Origin: Actinomycetota bacterium
GTDB taxonomy: Bacteria > Actinomycetota > Actinomycetes > Nanopelagicales > Nanopelagicaceae
Reading direction: 5' to 3'
NCBI GenBank assembly: GCA_014377015.1
Contig: JACMQL010000047.1
Span: forward strand, 1-64,000
Length of the DNA: 64,000 bases
The notes under the pieces are model-generated. The model did not search any database. It saw only the letters and a program-made list of their open reading frames with translations, and had not been told where the DNA came from. The position numbers and the translations under genes are program-made. Of the stretch, positions 40,319 to 49,671 are shown one piece after another (within the stretch, counting starts at the first letter, position 1; each line of letters opens with the position of its first letter).

Positions 40319-43105
40319 ATGACGAATAGGGCTCTGGTCGGAGCGCTAGAGGCGGCTGTGCCCGGTGGAGTGTTTGCTCATATCTTCGACCGCACATCTA
40401 TGGCTAGTGATGCGTCGCATTATGCGCTAATTCCTGAAGTAGTTGTGCGGCCGAAACACGCTGGCCATGTAGGTCAACTCTTTCGGGTGAGCCACGAGAT
40501 GAACATCGCACTGACGTTCCGTTCGGGTGGCACGAGCCTAAGTGGGCAGGGCGTTTCATCTGGCTTGCTCGTTGACGTGCGCAGACATTTCAAAGAAATT
40601 GAAGTACTCAATGATGGAGCCCGAATTCGACTGCAACCAGGTTCAACTGTCAAGCAGGCAAATCTTGCACTGATGAAATACGGCCACAAACTAGGACCTG
40701 ATCCTGCAAGTGAGATCGCATGCACGATAGGCGGAGTGGTCGCTAATAACTCGAGTGGGATGGCTTGCGGAACTAAATTCAACACCTATGCAACTTTGGA
40801 CTCGATGATATTTGTTTTGCCAAGTGGCACGGTTGTGGACACTCGACGCCCAGATGCTGATGATGAGTTGCGGAGCAAAGAGCCAGAATTGTATGAAGGT
40901 CTCGCTGGATTGCAGAAGCGTATTCATGCAACTAGTGAATCGGTGGAGAAGATTCGCCAGATGTATGCGATTAAGAACACCATGGGTTATTCGCTCAATT
41001 CTTTTGTAGATTACAAACGACCCGTCGACATTCTTCAACACCTGATTGTGGGGAGTGAAGGAACGCTGGCTTTTATTGCAGAAGTCACCTTCAACACTGT
41101 CCCGCTATTGCAGAAACAGGCTACTGGGTTGCTAATTTTTGAGACCTTGGAGGCAGCTACCGACTCGTTGTTGGCTCTAAAGGAGTCGCGGGCTAACGTG
41201 ATCGAACTTCTTGACGCCTCGTCCCTGCGAGTGGCGCAGCGGGAGCACATGGCGGATTCAGTTTTGGTCCATCACACATTCGTCGATCATGCGGCCTTGT
41301 TGGTTGAGTATCAAGCAGCGAGCGTAGCTGAACTTGAGTCCTTAATGGAGAGTGGTCAGAGAACTTTCGCGAAATTGCCCATTGCACCAACAGTTTTGAC
41401 ACAGGAACTCAAGACTCGCAACGAACTTTGGAAAGCACGTAAAGGTCTCTATGCGGCAGTTGCGGGCAACCGTCCATCCGGCACGACTGCGATATTGGAA
41501 GATATTGCGGTGCCAAGTTGGGCACTGCATGAGACGACAAAAGAGTTAGCGGAGTTGTTGCGCAAGCATAAATATTTCGACAGTGTGATTTTCGGTCATG
41601 CCAAAGACGGGAATCTGCATTTCTTGCTGAATGAGCGATTCGACATACCAGAGATGTTAGAGCGTTATCGCAATTTCACTGAGGAGATGGTGACACTTGT
41701 ACTTTCCAATAATGGCTCACTTAAGGCTGAGCATGGCACGGGTCGCATCATGGCGCCTTACGTGCGCAGGCAATTCGGAGACGAACTCTACGAAGTCATG
41801 GTCGAGATCAAGCGACTTTGTGATCCGCGTAACGTCTTGAACCCTGGAGTGCTTATCAATTCCGATCCGGAGATTTATGTGCAAGATTTGAAAACGAGCC
41901 CAACGATTGACGTAGAAGTCGATAGGTGCGTTGAGTGCGGATACTGTGAGCCGGTCTGCCCGAGTCGCGATTTGACTCTTACCCCGCGCCAGCGAATCGT
42001 GATTAGACGTGCTATCTCCGAAGCCGAGTCGGCGGGTGATGACGCACTCGTGAAAGACCTGTCTGGCAGATTCGACTATGACGTAGTCCAAACTTGTGCG
42101 GCCGACAGCATGTGCGCGGTCAACTGCCCCGTTCATATTGATACAGGAGCTTTGGTAAAGCGATTGCGCGCGGAAGAACATGGCGCAATTGCGAACAAAA
42201 TAGGTGCTATCACCGCTTCAAATTGGGCGCCAATCACCTCGCTTGTGGGTAAGACCTTGTCGCTGGCGCAGAAACTGCCTGCGACTCTGATCACTCCTCT
42301 GAATAAAGTGGCAAGAAACGTGATGGGTGCTGATGCTGTGCCACTGTGGAACAAATTCTTGCCTGGTGGAGGAGTTCGACGGGAGGCGATCATCAATCCT
42401 GCTGCTGACGTTATCTTCTTCCCTTCGTGTCTCAACACAATGTTTGCAAGTTCCGACGAGGGTCTTGGAGCGCAAGGAGCGTTTCTATCTTTGTGCAAAC
42501 GCGCTGGAATCGCAGTCGCTGTTCCAGAAAATATTTCAGAACTGTGTTGCGGGACTCCGTGGATATCCAAGGGGCTGACAGCGGGTTACGAGACGATGGG
42601 AAAGCGCACCGCTTCTGCCTTAGCAAAGTTGGCCGTTGATCAGAAACTTCCAGTCGTCTGCGATTCAACCTCTTGTACCTATGGATTGAACGAACTGAAG
42701 ATGACTGGTACTGCTGACCTCAAATTCGAAGACGCGTTGGAATACGTAGCCACACATGTTTTACCCAAATTGAAAATTTTTAAGAAGCTCGAATCTATAA
42801 CTTTGCATCCAACTTGCTCTGGCATGCAACTCGGACTTAATGAAGCAATGGCAAAGATTGCAAGTGCGGTCGCTGACACGGTAGTGACGCCCGAGAATTG
42901 GGCTTGCTGCGGATACGCGGGCGATCGCGGCATGTTGCATCCCGAACTCACTGCCTCCGCCACAAAATTTGAATCTCAAGAAGTGCGTGCGAACAAAACT
43001 TCCAAGTATGCGTCTTCTAATCGTCCGTGCGAAATCGCAATGTCGAATGCGACAGGCGAGACTTACGTTCATCTTTTGGAAGTCTTGGAGGAAGTTACGC
43101 GCTAG
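40319..43105 (+). CDS. FAD-linked oxidase fused to 4Fe-4S ferredoxin/CCG domains (D-lactate/D-2-hydroxyacid dehydrogenase type)
   Basis: 928 aa; FRSGGTSLSGQGVSSGLLVDV, GGVVANNSSGMACGT, CVECGYCEPVCPSRDLTLTPRQRI, C-terminal cysteine-rich CCG-like motifs. Confidence 0.9.
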   Translation: MTNRALVGALEAAVPGGVFAHIFDRTSMASDASHYALIPEVVVRPKHAGHVGQLFRVSHEMNIALTFRSGGTSLSGQGVSSGLLVDVRRHFKEIEVLNDGARIRLQPGSTVKQANLALMKYGHKLGPDPASEIACTIGGVVANNSSGMACGTKFNTYATLDSMIFVLPSGTVVDTRRPDADDELRSKEPELYEGLAGLQKRIHATSESVEKIRQMYAIKNTMGYSLNSFVDYKRPVDILQHLIVGSEGTLAFIAEVTFNTVPLLQKQATGLLIFETLEAATDSLLALKESRANVIELLDASSLRVAQREHMADSVLVHHTFVDHAALLVEYQAASVAELESLMESGQRTFAKLPIAPTVLTQELKTRNELWKARKGLYAAVAGNRPSGTTAILEDIAVPSWALHETTKELAELLRKHKYFDSVIFGHAKDGNLHFLLNERFDIPEMLERYRNFTEEMVTLVLSNNGSLKAEHGTGRIMAPYVRRQFGDELYEVMVEIKRLCDPRNVLNPGVLINSDPEIYVQDLKTSPTIDVEVDRCVECGYCEPVCPSRDLTLTPRQRIVIRRAISEAESAGDDALVKDLSGRFDYDVVQTCAADSMCAVNCPVHIDTGALVKRLRAEEHGAIANKIGAITASNWAPITSLVGKTLSLAQKLPATLITPLNKVARNVMGADAVPLWNKFLPGGGVRREAIINPAADVIFFPSCLNTMFASSDEGLGAQGAFLSLCKRAGIAVAVPENISELCCGTPWISKGLTAGYETMGKRTASALAKLAVDQKLPVVCDSTSCTYGLNELKMTGTADLKFEDALEYVATHVLPKLKIFKKLESITLHPTCSGMQLGLNEAMAKIASAVADTVVTPENWACCGYAGDRGMLHPELTASATKFESQEVRANKTSKYASSNRPCEIAMSNATGETYVHLLEVLEEVTR

Positions 43106-43124
43106 AAGTTGTAAGGTTTCATTT

Positions 43125-44288
43125 ATGAAAATCACGAAAATCACTACGACAATTGTCAATGCCAAAATGCGCAATTGGGTAATTGTGCGAATTTACACTG
43201 ATGTACCAGGCTTAATTGGCATTGGTGAGGCAACCGTCGAATTTCAATCGCAAGCAGTTGTAGGTGCGGTAGAGGATATTGCACCGCTCATTATCGGTAA
43301 GGATCCGCGCGACATTGAGCGAAATTGGCAAATCCTTTATCGACACCCGTTCTTTAAGGGCGGCGTGGTGACGATGTCGGCAATCAGTGGAATTGATCAG
43401 GCGATGTGGGACATCACAGCGAAGGATCAAGGAGTGCCGCTCTACCGAGTTCTGGGCGGCTTGGCGCGTGATCGAGTACGAATGTATGACCATCTCGGCG
43501 GCGGCAATTCCGATGCGGTCTACAATTCTGATTCGGAAGCCGAGTTCCAGGAGAAGATGCGACAGAGCATCGCGGAAGGATTTACCGCAGTAAAAATTTT
43601 GGCCGTTCCGCATACAGAGCCTTTAGGTAGCAATGATTCACTTCGCCATGCCGAGTCGTTGATGGCAACGGCGCGCGAAGCCGCTGGGCCGGACGTTGAC
43701 ATCATGATTGATTTTCACGGACGCACGACGGCGGCAATGGCGATTCAATACGGGAAAGTCTTGGAGCCATTTAACCCGTTCTTCCTCGAAGAAGTGGTGC
43801 AACCTGATCAGATAGAGGCGTTCAAGCAGGCGCGTTCGGGAATCAATGTGCCACTTGCCGCTGGAGAGCGACTTCTATCGCGATTTGAATTTTTGCCGAT
43901 GTTGCAAGCTGGAATCATCGATGTCGCCCAACCGGATGTTTGTCATGCGGGAGGAATTACGGAAGTGCGGAAAATTGCCGCACTCTGTGACACGTTCGGG
44001 GTTGTGATGGCGCCGCATAATCCGCTCGGTCCAATTGCAACGATGGTAAATGTCCATTTGGGGCTGACGATGCCGAACTTTCTGATTCAAGAAGTGATGC
44101 GCGCAGATGTTCCGTGGCGCAACGAAGTCTTTCAAGGCGTCCCGGATATCAACGACGGATTTATTTACCCGCCTACCGCACCAGGAATCGGCGTCGACAT
44201 GGACGAGATTGGTGCGGCATCGCATCCTTACGTGCCGGTGACCTCAACGCAGTGGTTTCACCGAGATGGGTCTGTTGCAGACTGGTAG
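43125..44288 (+). CDS. Enolase-superfamily (mandelate racemase/DgoD-like) sugar-acid dehydratase
   Basis: MKITKITTTIVNAKMRNWVIVRIYTDVPGLIGIGEATVEF; DIMIDFHGRTTAAMAIQY; FFLEEVVQPDQ; MAPHNPLGPIATMVNVHL. Confidence 0.88.
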   Translation: MKITKITTTIVNAKMRNWVIVRIYTDVPGLIGIGEATVEFQSQAVVGAVEDIAPLIIGKDPRDIERNWQILYRHPFFKGGVVTMSAISGIDQAMWDITAKDQGVPLYRVLGGLARDRVRMYDHLGGGNSDAVYNSDSEAEFQEKMRQSIAEGFTAVKILAVPHTEPLGSNDSLRHAESLMATAREAAGPDVDIMIDFHGRTTAAMAIQYGKVLEPFNPFFLEEVVQPDQIEAFKQARSGINVPLAAGERLLSRFEFLPMLQAGIIDVAQPDVCHAGGITEVRKIAALCDTFGVVMAPHNPLGPIATMVNVHLGLTMPNFLIQEVMRADVPWRNEVFQGVPDINDGFIYPPTAPGIGVDMDEIGAASHPYVPVTSTQWFHRDGSVADW

Positions 44289-44305
44289 AAATTGTTAGGA
44301 TGAAA

Positions 44306-44326
44306 TTGCCGAACCGTGTTCGGCAA
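44306..44326. promoter_or_regulatory. Candidate IclR operator, perfect inverted repeat TTGCCGAAC-CGT-GTTCGGCAA
   Basis: 9-bp perfect arms upstream of the iclR-type gene; matching site at 45183. Confidence 0.7.
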
Positions 44327-44376
44327 CGCCGAGCATCGCGACAACCCGCGAGTCGGCATGAAGGGTAGGCACTGTC

Positions 44377-45159
44377 GTGGCGGCACCGACTTCAGATCGC
44401 GTTGCAGGAGTGGCACGCGCCCTCAAGCTTCTCGAGATCATCACTCTCGGTCCCGCCGATGGTATGAATCTCACCGAACTTTCGAAGAAAATAGAGATAT
44501 CTAAGAGTTCAACTCTGGCGCTCCTGCGCACCATGACAGATGCGGGTTTTGTACGGATTAAGGAACCTGGCCCGCGTTATCTACCCGGGATGACTTTGCT
44601 TCGATTAGGCGATCTATCGCGAACAACTCAGCCGATCGATGAAATTGCGCAAACGTATATTCCTGCCCTTGCCCAGGAGATAGGCATGACAATTCGCGTT
44701 GCCCTCAATGAAGGTGGACGACCCGTGTTTATCTCTCGTGCCGATGCGCCAGGTTCAGTTCGCTTCCATACAATGCTGGGGGCGAAAGAATTCCCCAGTG
44801 TCTCCTCGGCCGGTAAGGCTATTTTGGCCAATCTTTCTGATGAAGAAATTGCCGCAGTTATCGATGAAACGGGTTTGCCGACGCGCACCAAACATTCGCA
44901 CGGCTCACTCTCGTCATTGATGCGCGATATCAATCAAGTACGTGCGCGCGGTTACGCCATCGATGATGAGGAAGATGTTGAGGGAATTTTCTGCATTGGT
45001 GCCGCATTCTTCGACCACGCGGGCCGATGCGGAGGCGCAATAAGTGCGACGGGAATTAAGACGGCAGCGCGCCAGAAGCGGACCGCCTTCTTCGGCGCCC
45101 AAGTGGTCAAATGCGCGGATGCCATCACGAAAGAATTGCACGGGCGGCGCGCGCGATAG
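44377..45159 (+). CDS. IclR family transcriptional regulator
   Basis: 260 aa; VARALKLLEIITLGPADGMNLTELSKKIEISKSSTLALLRTMTDAGFV; effector domain SSAGKAILANLSDEEI. Confidence 0.94.
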   Translation: MAAPTSDRVAGVARALKLLEIITLGPADGMNLTELSKKIEISKSSTLALLRTMTDAGFVRIKEPGPRYLPGMTLLRLGDLSRTTQPIDEIAQTYIPALAQEIGMTIRVALNEGGRPVFISRADAPGSVRFHTMLGAKEFPSVSSAGKAILANLSDEEIAAVIDETGLPTRTKHSHGSLSSLMRDINQVRARGYAIDDEEDVEGIFCIGAAFFDHAGRCGGAISATGIKTAARQKRTAFFGAQVVKCADAITKELHGRRAR

Positions 45160-45182
45160 ACAGCGCTACGAAATTTACATAA

Positions 45183-45211
45183 TTGCCTAACTCAGTTCGG
45201 CAGTGCCTAAC
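45183..45211. promoter_or_regulatory. Candidate IclR operator TTGCCTAAC-TCA-GTTCGGCAG plus extra half-site TGCCTAAC
   Basis: Degenerate copy of the 44306 repeat (same 9-3-9 geometry) just upstream of TTGACA (45219-45224) preceding the ABC operon. Confidence 0.65.
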
Positions 45212-45323
45212 ATTTCTATTGACAATGGTTTTGCGAAGCAATTCACTTAAGCCACCCTGGGTCAACTTCGATTGTGGAAGGGACTCAATTCAATGAACGA
45301 CCAAGGAATGTGGAAGGAAGTAG

Positions 45324-46856
45324 ATGCTTCAGTCACATATGAGCAAAAGAAAAAAACTGCTAGCCGCAGCCGTCACGGCCGGACTAGTGCTATCCATCAC
45401 TTCAACTGTTGGCGTTGCACAAGGTGCAGCGAAGACGAACCTCGTAGTGGCATCCACTCAAGGTATTCCTCAACTCAACCCAATTATCCGTACCTTTGCA
45501 TTTGAAGAGTCGCTTTTCCCACTTTTGTGGTCAGGTCTCTCAAAGTGGAAATCAACCGGAGCAGTCGGACCAGATCTAGCAAAATCATGGAAGGCGAATG
45601 CCGCGGCAACGCAGTGGACATTTAATCTTCGCAGTAACGCCAAGTTCTCTGATGGAAGCCCATTGGATTCAAAGGCAGTAAAGGCAGTTTTTGACTACGC
45701 ACTCGAAGATAAGACCGTTACTCAGGAGCGCAACAAGATCAAGATGATTTCCAAAGTCACCGCATCTGGCGACAAGGTTATTTTTGATCTCAGCACACCT
45801 AACGCGCTCTTCCCAGAGGCAATCGCATGGATCAAGATGATCAAGGTAAGCGAAGTTGCAAAGTTCAACGTTAATCCGAGTACGTCTGGACCATACAAGG
45901 TCAAGTCGTTCAGCCCTAACGTTTCACTTGAAATGGTTTCTAACCCTAGTTATTTCGGCATCAAGTCAAAGATCACCTCAATTAAGTTCGTGAAGGCATC
46001 TGACCCAACTGCTGCAGTGACATCACTTCGCTCTGGCGATATTGATTTCCTCTATCAATTGCCTTTGGCAGATGCAGCACCATTGAAGAAGGACAAGAAA
46101 CTTCAGCTTGTAAAGGCCAAGGTTTCATCTGTTTCTGTTACATGGGAATACGACATGAAGTCAGCTCCATTCAATGACTTGCGCGTACGTCAAGCCGTTG
46201 CATATGCAACTGACCGTGCTGCAATCTTGAAGTCTGCCTATTATGGCTTCGGCGCAGTATCCGCATACAACACCATCGTTCCTGATAAGAGCGAATGGCA
46301 GTGCGGTACTGCAGGTGGACTTACCAAGTACACCTACGATCTTGCAAAGGCAAAGGCACTTTTTGCTGCAGCAGGCGTCACTGGCTTCACATGGTGGGGC
46401 GTTTCAGGTGCGCTACCTGAGTTCGATGCGATGGGACAGGTACTACAAGCATCACTCAAGTCGATCGGAATCACGATGAAGATTGAGAACAACGAAGTTG
46501 GAACATGGGCAGGAAAGTTCTACCCAGCCGGAAAGACCTACCCAGGTCTTTTGCTTCCTAACTATCAATCAGTACCTGGCGAGCCAGCATTCTCAATGAA
46601 CTTCCTTCTAACGGGACGCGCAGAGAGTAACTGGGAGAGCAAGGCATACGACGCTCAATACACCAAGGCAATCGGAACGCTGGACAAGAGCGCTCGTAAG
46701 GCTGCCTGGTGCAAGGCAATGTTGATGGAAAACCAAGAGCTTCCACTTATCACCCCATTCGTATTTGACGTTCTGCACGCATCACGCGCAAACGTAAAGG
46801 GTGCTTGGGTTGAGGCCGGTGGACAGATTCACCTGGAGGATGTCCGCATTATCTAA
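45324..46856 (+). CDS. ABC transporter substrate-binding protein, peptide/nickel family (SBP_bac_5)
   Basis: 510 aa; signal peptide; GPDLAKSWKANAAATQWTFNLRSNAKFSDGSPLDSKAV; start may be ATG 45339. Confidence 0.93.
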   Translation: MLQSHMSKRKKLLAAAVTAGLVLSITSTVGVAQGAAKTNLVVASTQGIPQLNPIIRTFAFEESLFPLLWSGLSKWKSTGAVGPDLAKSWKANAAATQWTFNLRSNAKFSDGSPLDSKAVKAVFDYALEDKTVTQERNKIKMISKVTASGDKVIFDLSTPNALFPEAIAWIKMIKVSEVAKFNVNPSTSGPYKVKSFSPNVSLEMVSNPSYFGIKSKITSIKFVKASDPTAAVTSLRSGDIDFLYQLPLADAAPLKKDKKLQLVKAKVSSVSVTWEYDMKSAPFNDLRVRQAVAYATDRAAILKSAYYGFGAVSAYNTIVPDKSEWQCGTAGGLTKYTYDLAKAKALFAAAGVTGFTWWGVSGALPEFDAMGQVLQASLKSIGITMKIENNEVGTWAGKFYPAGKTYPGLLLPNYQSVPGEPAFSMNFLLTGRAESNWESKAYDAQYTKAIGTLDKSARKAAWCKAMLMENQELPLITPFVFDVLHASRANVKGAWVEAGGQIHLEDVRII

Positions 46857-46911
46857 ATCAGTAAAGAAGTAAATAGACCGACCATGTACGTGAGAGGAAT
46901 GAAGGAGTTGT

Positions 46912-47883
46912 ATGCGGAAGTTTTTAATCCGACGAGCTGCATCAAGCGCGATCGTTCTAGCAATGAGCGTTGTCTTGGTCTTCGTCTCGATTCGACTTCT
47001 GCCAGGAGATCCGGTGCTCGCAAAACTTGGAGCAGCGACTGAAGTAACTCCGGAAGCCTTAAAGGCGTTGCGCGAGGAGGCGGGCTTAAACCGCCCCCTC
47101 CTCGCGCAACTCTTCTCATGGATTTGGAATGCTTTGCATGGAGATCTAGGAAGTTCGTATCACTCGCAATTACCAGTTGCTCAATTGGTGAGCGAACGAA
47201 TTCCTGTAACGCTCGAGCTAACCTTCTTCATCATTCTTATCGCGATAATTTTCGCCCTTATCTTGGCGCCACTTTCAACACATCGTCCAGGTGGTCGGGT
47301 TGATCGCATCATTGGATACGGAACCTCGATGGGATTATCCGTCCCTGGTTTCGTTATTGGAATTATTCTGATTCTTGTCTTCTCACTTCGACTCGCGTGG
47401 CTGCCTTCGCGCGGGTATGTGCCATTTACTGAAGACCCCGTAGAGAATCTCAAACTTATGATTTTGCCGGCGATTACTGGCGGTCTCACGGCGACGCCTT
47501 ACCTGGTGCGTTATTTGCGCGCCTCCATGTTAGAAATTAAGCAATCCTCTTTCGTGCGTACCGCCGAAGGAAAAGGATTGTCAGATCGAAGAATTCTGTT
47601 TCGCCACATTTTGCCTAACTCTCTTGTGCCTACATTGACGATGTTGGGTTTGATCGTGGGATACACACTGAGTGGCGTTCTAGTTATTGAGTATATGTTT
47701 GGCTTACCTGGCATTGGCTCGCTGGCGATTGAGAGTGCAACCAAACGAGATTACGCAATGATCCAAGGGGTATCTTTAACAATCATCGCCTCATTTATTC
47801 TCACCACTTTCTTATTCGACATTTTGTGCGGGCTCGTGGATCCTCGTCTGCGTCTGGACAAAGGGGAGAAGAGTGAAGTTTAA
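46912..47883 (+). CDS. ABC transporter permease, DppB-like
   Basis: 323 aa; IRRAASSAIVLAMSVVLVFVSIRLLPGDPV; RTAEGKGLSDRRILFRHILPNSLVPTLT. Confidence 0.94.
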   Translation: MRKFLIRRAASSAIVLAMSVVLVFVSIRLLPGDPVLAKLGAATEVTPEALKALREEAGLNRPLLAQLFSWIWNALHGDLGSSYHSQLPVAQLVSERIPVTLELTFFIILIAIIFALILAPLSTHRPGGRVDRIIGYGTSMGLSVPGFVIGIILILVFSLRLAWLPSRGYVPFTEDPVENLKLMILPAITGGLTATPYLVRYLRASMLEIKQSSFVRTAEGKGLSDRRILFRHILPNSLVPTLTMLGLIVGYTLSGVLVIEYMFGLPGIGSLAIESATKRDYAMIQGVSLTIIASFILTTFLFDILCGLVDPRLRLDKGEKSEV

Positions 47884-48685
47884 AGACCGCTTCTCCTTCT
47901 CCGGCACTCTCATCATTCTTATTTTGGGAGTCTGTCTAGCTTGCCCATGGGTCGCGCCATACGATCCGTACGCAATTGGTGGCGATATTCCATTCGCTGG
48001 TCCAAGCAAAGCACACTGGTTTGGTACTGATGATTTAGGACGTGATTTGTTGTCACGAATCTTGTATGGCGGCCGTATCTCAATTCTCATTGCAATCTCC
48101 GCAACTCTTATTGCTCTGATCATCGGAACTCTCTGGGGGGTGACTGCTGGAGTGCGACGCGGATGGATTGATGAGTTCTTGATGCGAACCGCGGATGCGA
48201 TGATGGCGATTCCACAGATTCTCTTTGCTCTCATTGCACTATCTGCCGTAGGAGCAAGTGTTTATTCCGTCCCAGTGGTGGTGGGAGTGCTGCTCTCTCC
48301 GACCACGGCGCGTATGGCGCGAAGTGCCGTGGTTGCCGAACTCAATGCAGATTACGTAGTGGCTGCAACGGCGAGTGGCGTGAAGCGCTCCAGACTCATC
48401 ATGTCGGAAGTTATGCCAAATATTGCACCTCAACTCCTTGTTCAATTGAGCATTAACGCGGCCGCAGCCGTGATGCTGGAGGCAACATTGAGTTTCATCG
48501 GTTTGGGTATTCAGCCCCCAGATGCGTCATGGGGAACATTGATGTTGCAGGGGTATGCAAAAATTTGGAACACTTACTGGTTCGTTGCATTTCCTGCTTT
48601 AGCAGTAACAATTACCATCCTTGCCTTTAACGCTTATGGGGAGAGAATTCGAGTTTCACTTGATTCACGGCGGTCATCTTCATGA
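47873..48685 (+). CDS. ABC transporter permease, DppC-like
   Basis: 270 aa; HWFGTDDLGRDLLSRILYGGRISI; EATLSFIGLGIQPPDASWG. Confidence 0.94.
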   Translation: MKFKDRFSFSGTLIILILGVCLACPWVAPYDPYAIGGDIPFAGPSKAHWFGTDDLGRDLLSRILYGGRISILIAISATLIALIIGTLWGVTAGVRRGWIDEFLMRTADAMMAIPQILFALIALSAVGASVYSVPVVVGVLLSPTTARMARSAVVAELNADYVVAATASGVKRSRLIMSEVMPNIAPQLLVQLSINAAAAVMLEATLSFIGLGIQPPDASWGTLMLQGYAKIWNTYWFVAFPALAVTITILAFNAYGERIRVSLDSRRSSS

Positions 48686-49671
48686 CGAAAGTTTTGAGTG
48701 TAAAGAATCTTTCAATTTCAGTTCCGTCTTCACAGGGGCGCGCGACGGTTGTAGATGACCTTTCATTCGCCATTGAAGCGGGCAAGAAGGTGGGGCTGGT
48801 AGGAGAATCAGGAAGCGGCAAATCGCTCACGGCACTTGCGTTGATGCGACTCATCAAGAGTCCAGTTCAAATTGATGCTGGCCAAATCTTCCTTGGTGAT
48901 CGCAATGTCTTGAGCATGGACATGCAGGATTTTCGCCATATTCGTGGCAACGAAATTTCGATGATTTACCAAGATCCTATGTCAGCGTTAAATCCGATTA
49001 TGCGCGTGGGCCAGCAGATCGTAGAGAGCATTCAGTTGCAGTCAAATGCTACCGGTAGGCAGGCCCGCGCTATAGCGGTGGACCATTTGGCAAGTGTGGG
49101 AATTCCTGAACCAGAACGTCGCTTTGATTCTTACCCTTTCGAAATGTCAGGTGGAATGCTGCAAAGAGTAGTGATAGCCATAGCACTTAGCGGAGAGCCC
49201 AAAGTCCTGATCGCGGATGAGGCGACAACAGCTCTTGATGTGACAACGCAAGATCGAGTTCTGACGTTGATTGACAAGTTAGCCGCTGAACGTGGACTTT
49301 CGGTTCTGCTGATTACACATGATCTAGGGGTCGCCGCTCAATTCAGCGATGACATATTGGTGATGTATGCGGGCAAGTTGGTGGAGTGCGGTTCGGTAAA
49401 TCAGATTTTTTCTCAACCAGTGCATCCATATACCAAAGCGCTGTTGGATTCGCGTTGCGACTACACAATCGACATCACCAAGCCCATCAAGTCGATTGCG
49501 GGCCAGCCTCCTCGACCCGACAATCGTCCGAGCGGTTGCGTTTTCTCTCCCCGTTGTGAACATGCACAACCACAATGCAGCGCCTCTGTACCGCCGCTTG
49601 AATTTATCCAGGATCGGTACACCGCATGCTTTCGCGCCGAGGATCTTTTCCATATTGGGCAGGTGAACTAA
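48682..49671 (+). CDS. ABC transporter ATP-binding protein, DppD-like
   Basis: 329 aa; Walker A GESGSGKS; MSGGMLQRVVIA; CVFSPRCEHAQPQC. Confidence 0.95.
   Translation: MTKVLSVKNLSISVPSSQGRATVVDDLSFAIEAGKKVGLVGESGSGKSLTALALMRLIKSPVQIDAGQIFLGDRNVLSMDMQDFRHIRGNEISMIYQDPMSALNPIMRVGQQIVESIQLQSNATGRQARAIAVDHLASVGIPEPERRFDSYPFEMSGGMLQRVVIAIALSGEPKVLIADEATTALDVTTQDRVLTLIDKLAAERGLSVLLITHDLGVAAQFSDDILVMYAGKLVECGSVNQIFSQPVHPYTKALLDSRCDYTIDITKPIKSIAGQPPRPDNRPSGCVFSPRCEHAQPQCSASVPPLEFIQDRYTACFRAEDLFHIGQVN

Noticed and set aside
42969-43124. N-terminal extension of the enolase-superfamily ORF
   Set aside because: Overlaps the 3' end of the FAD/Fe-S gene; canonical MKITKI start is at 43125.
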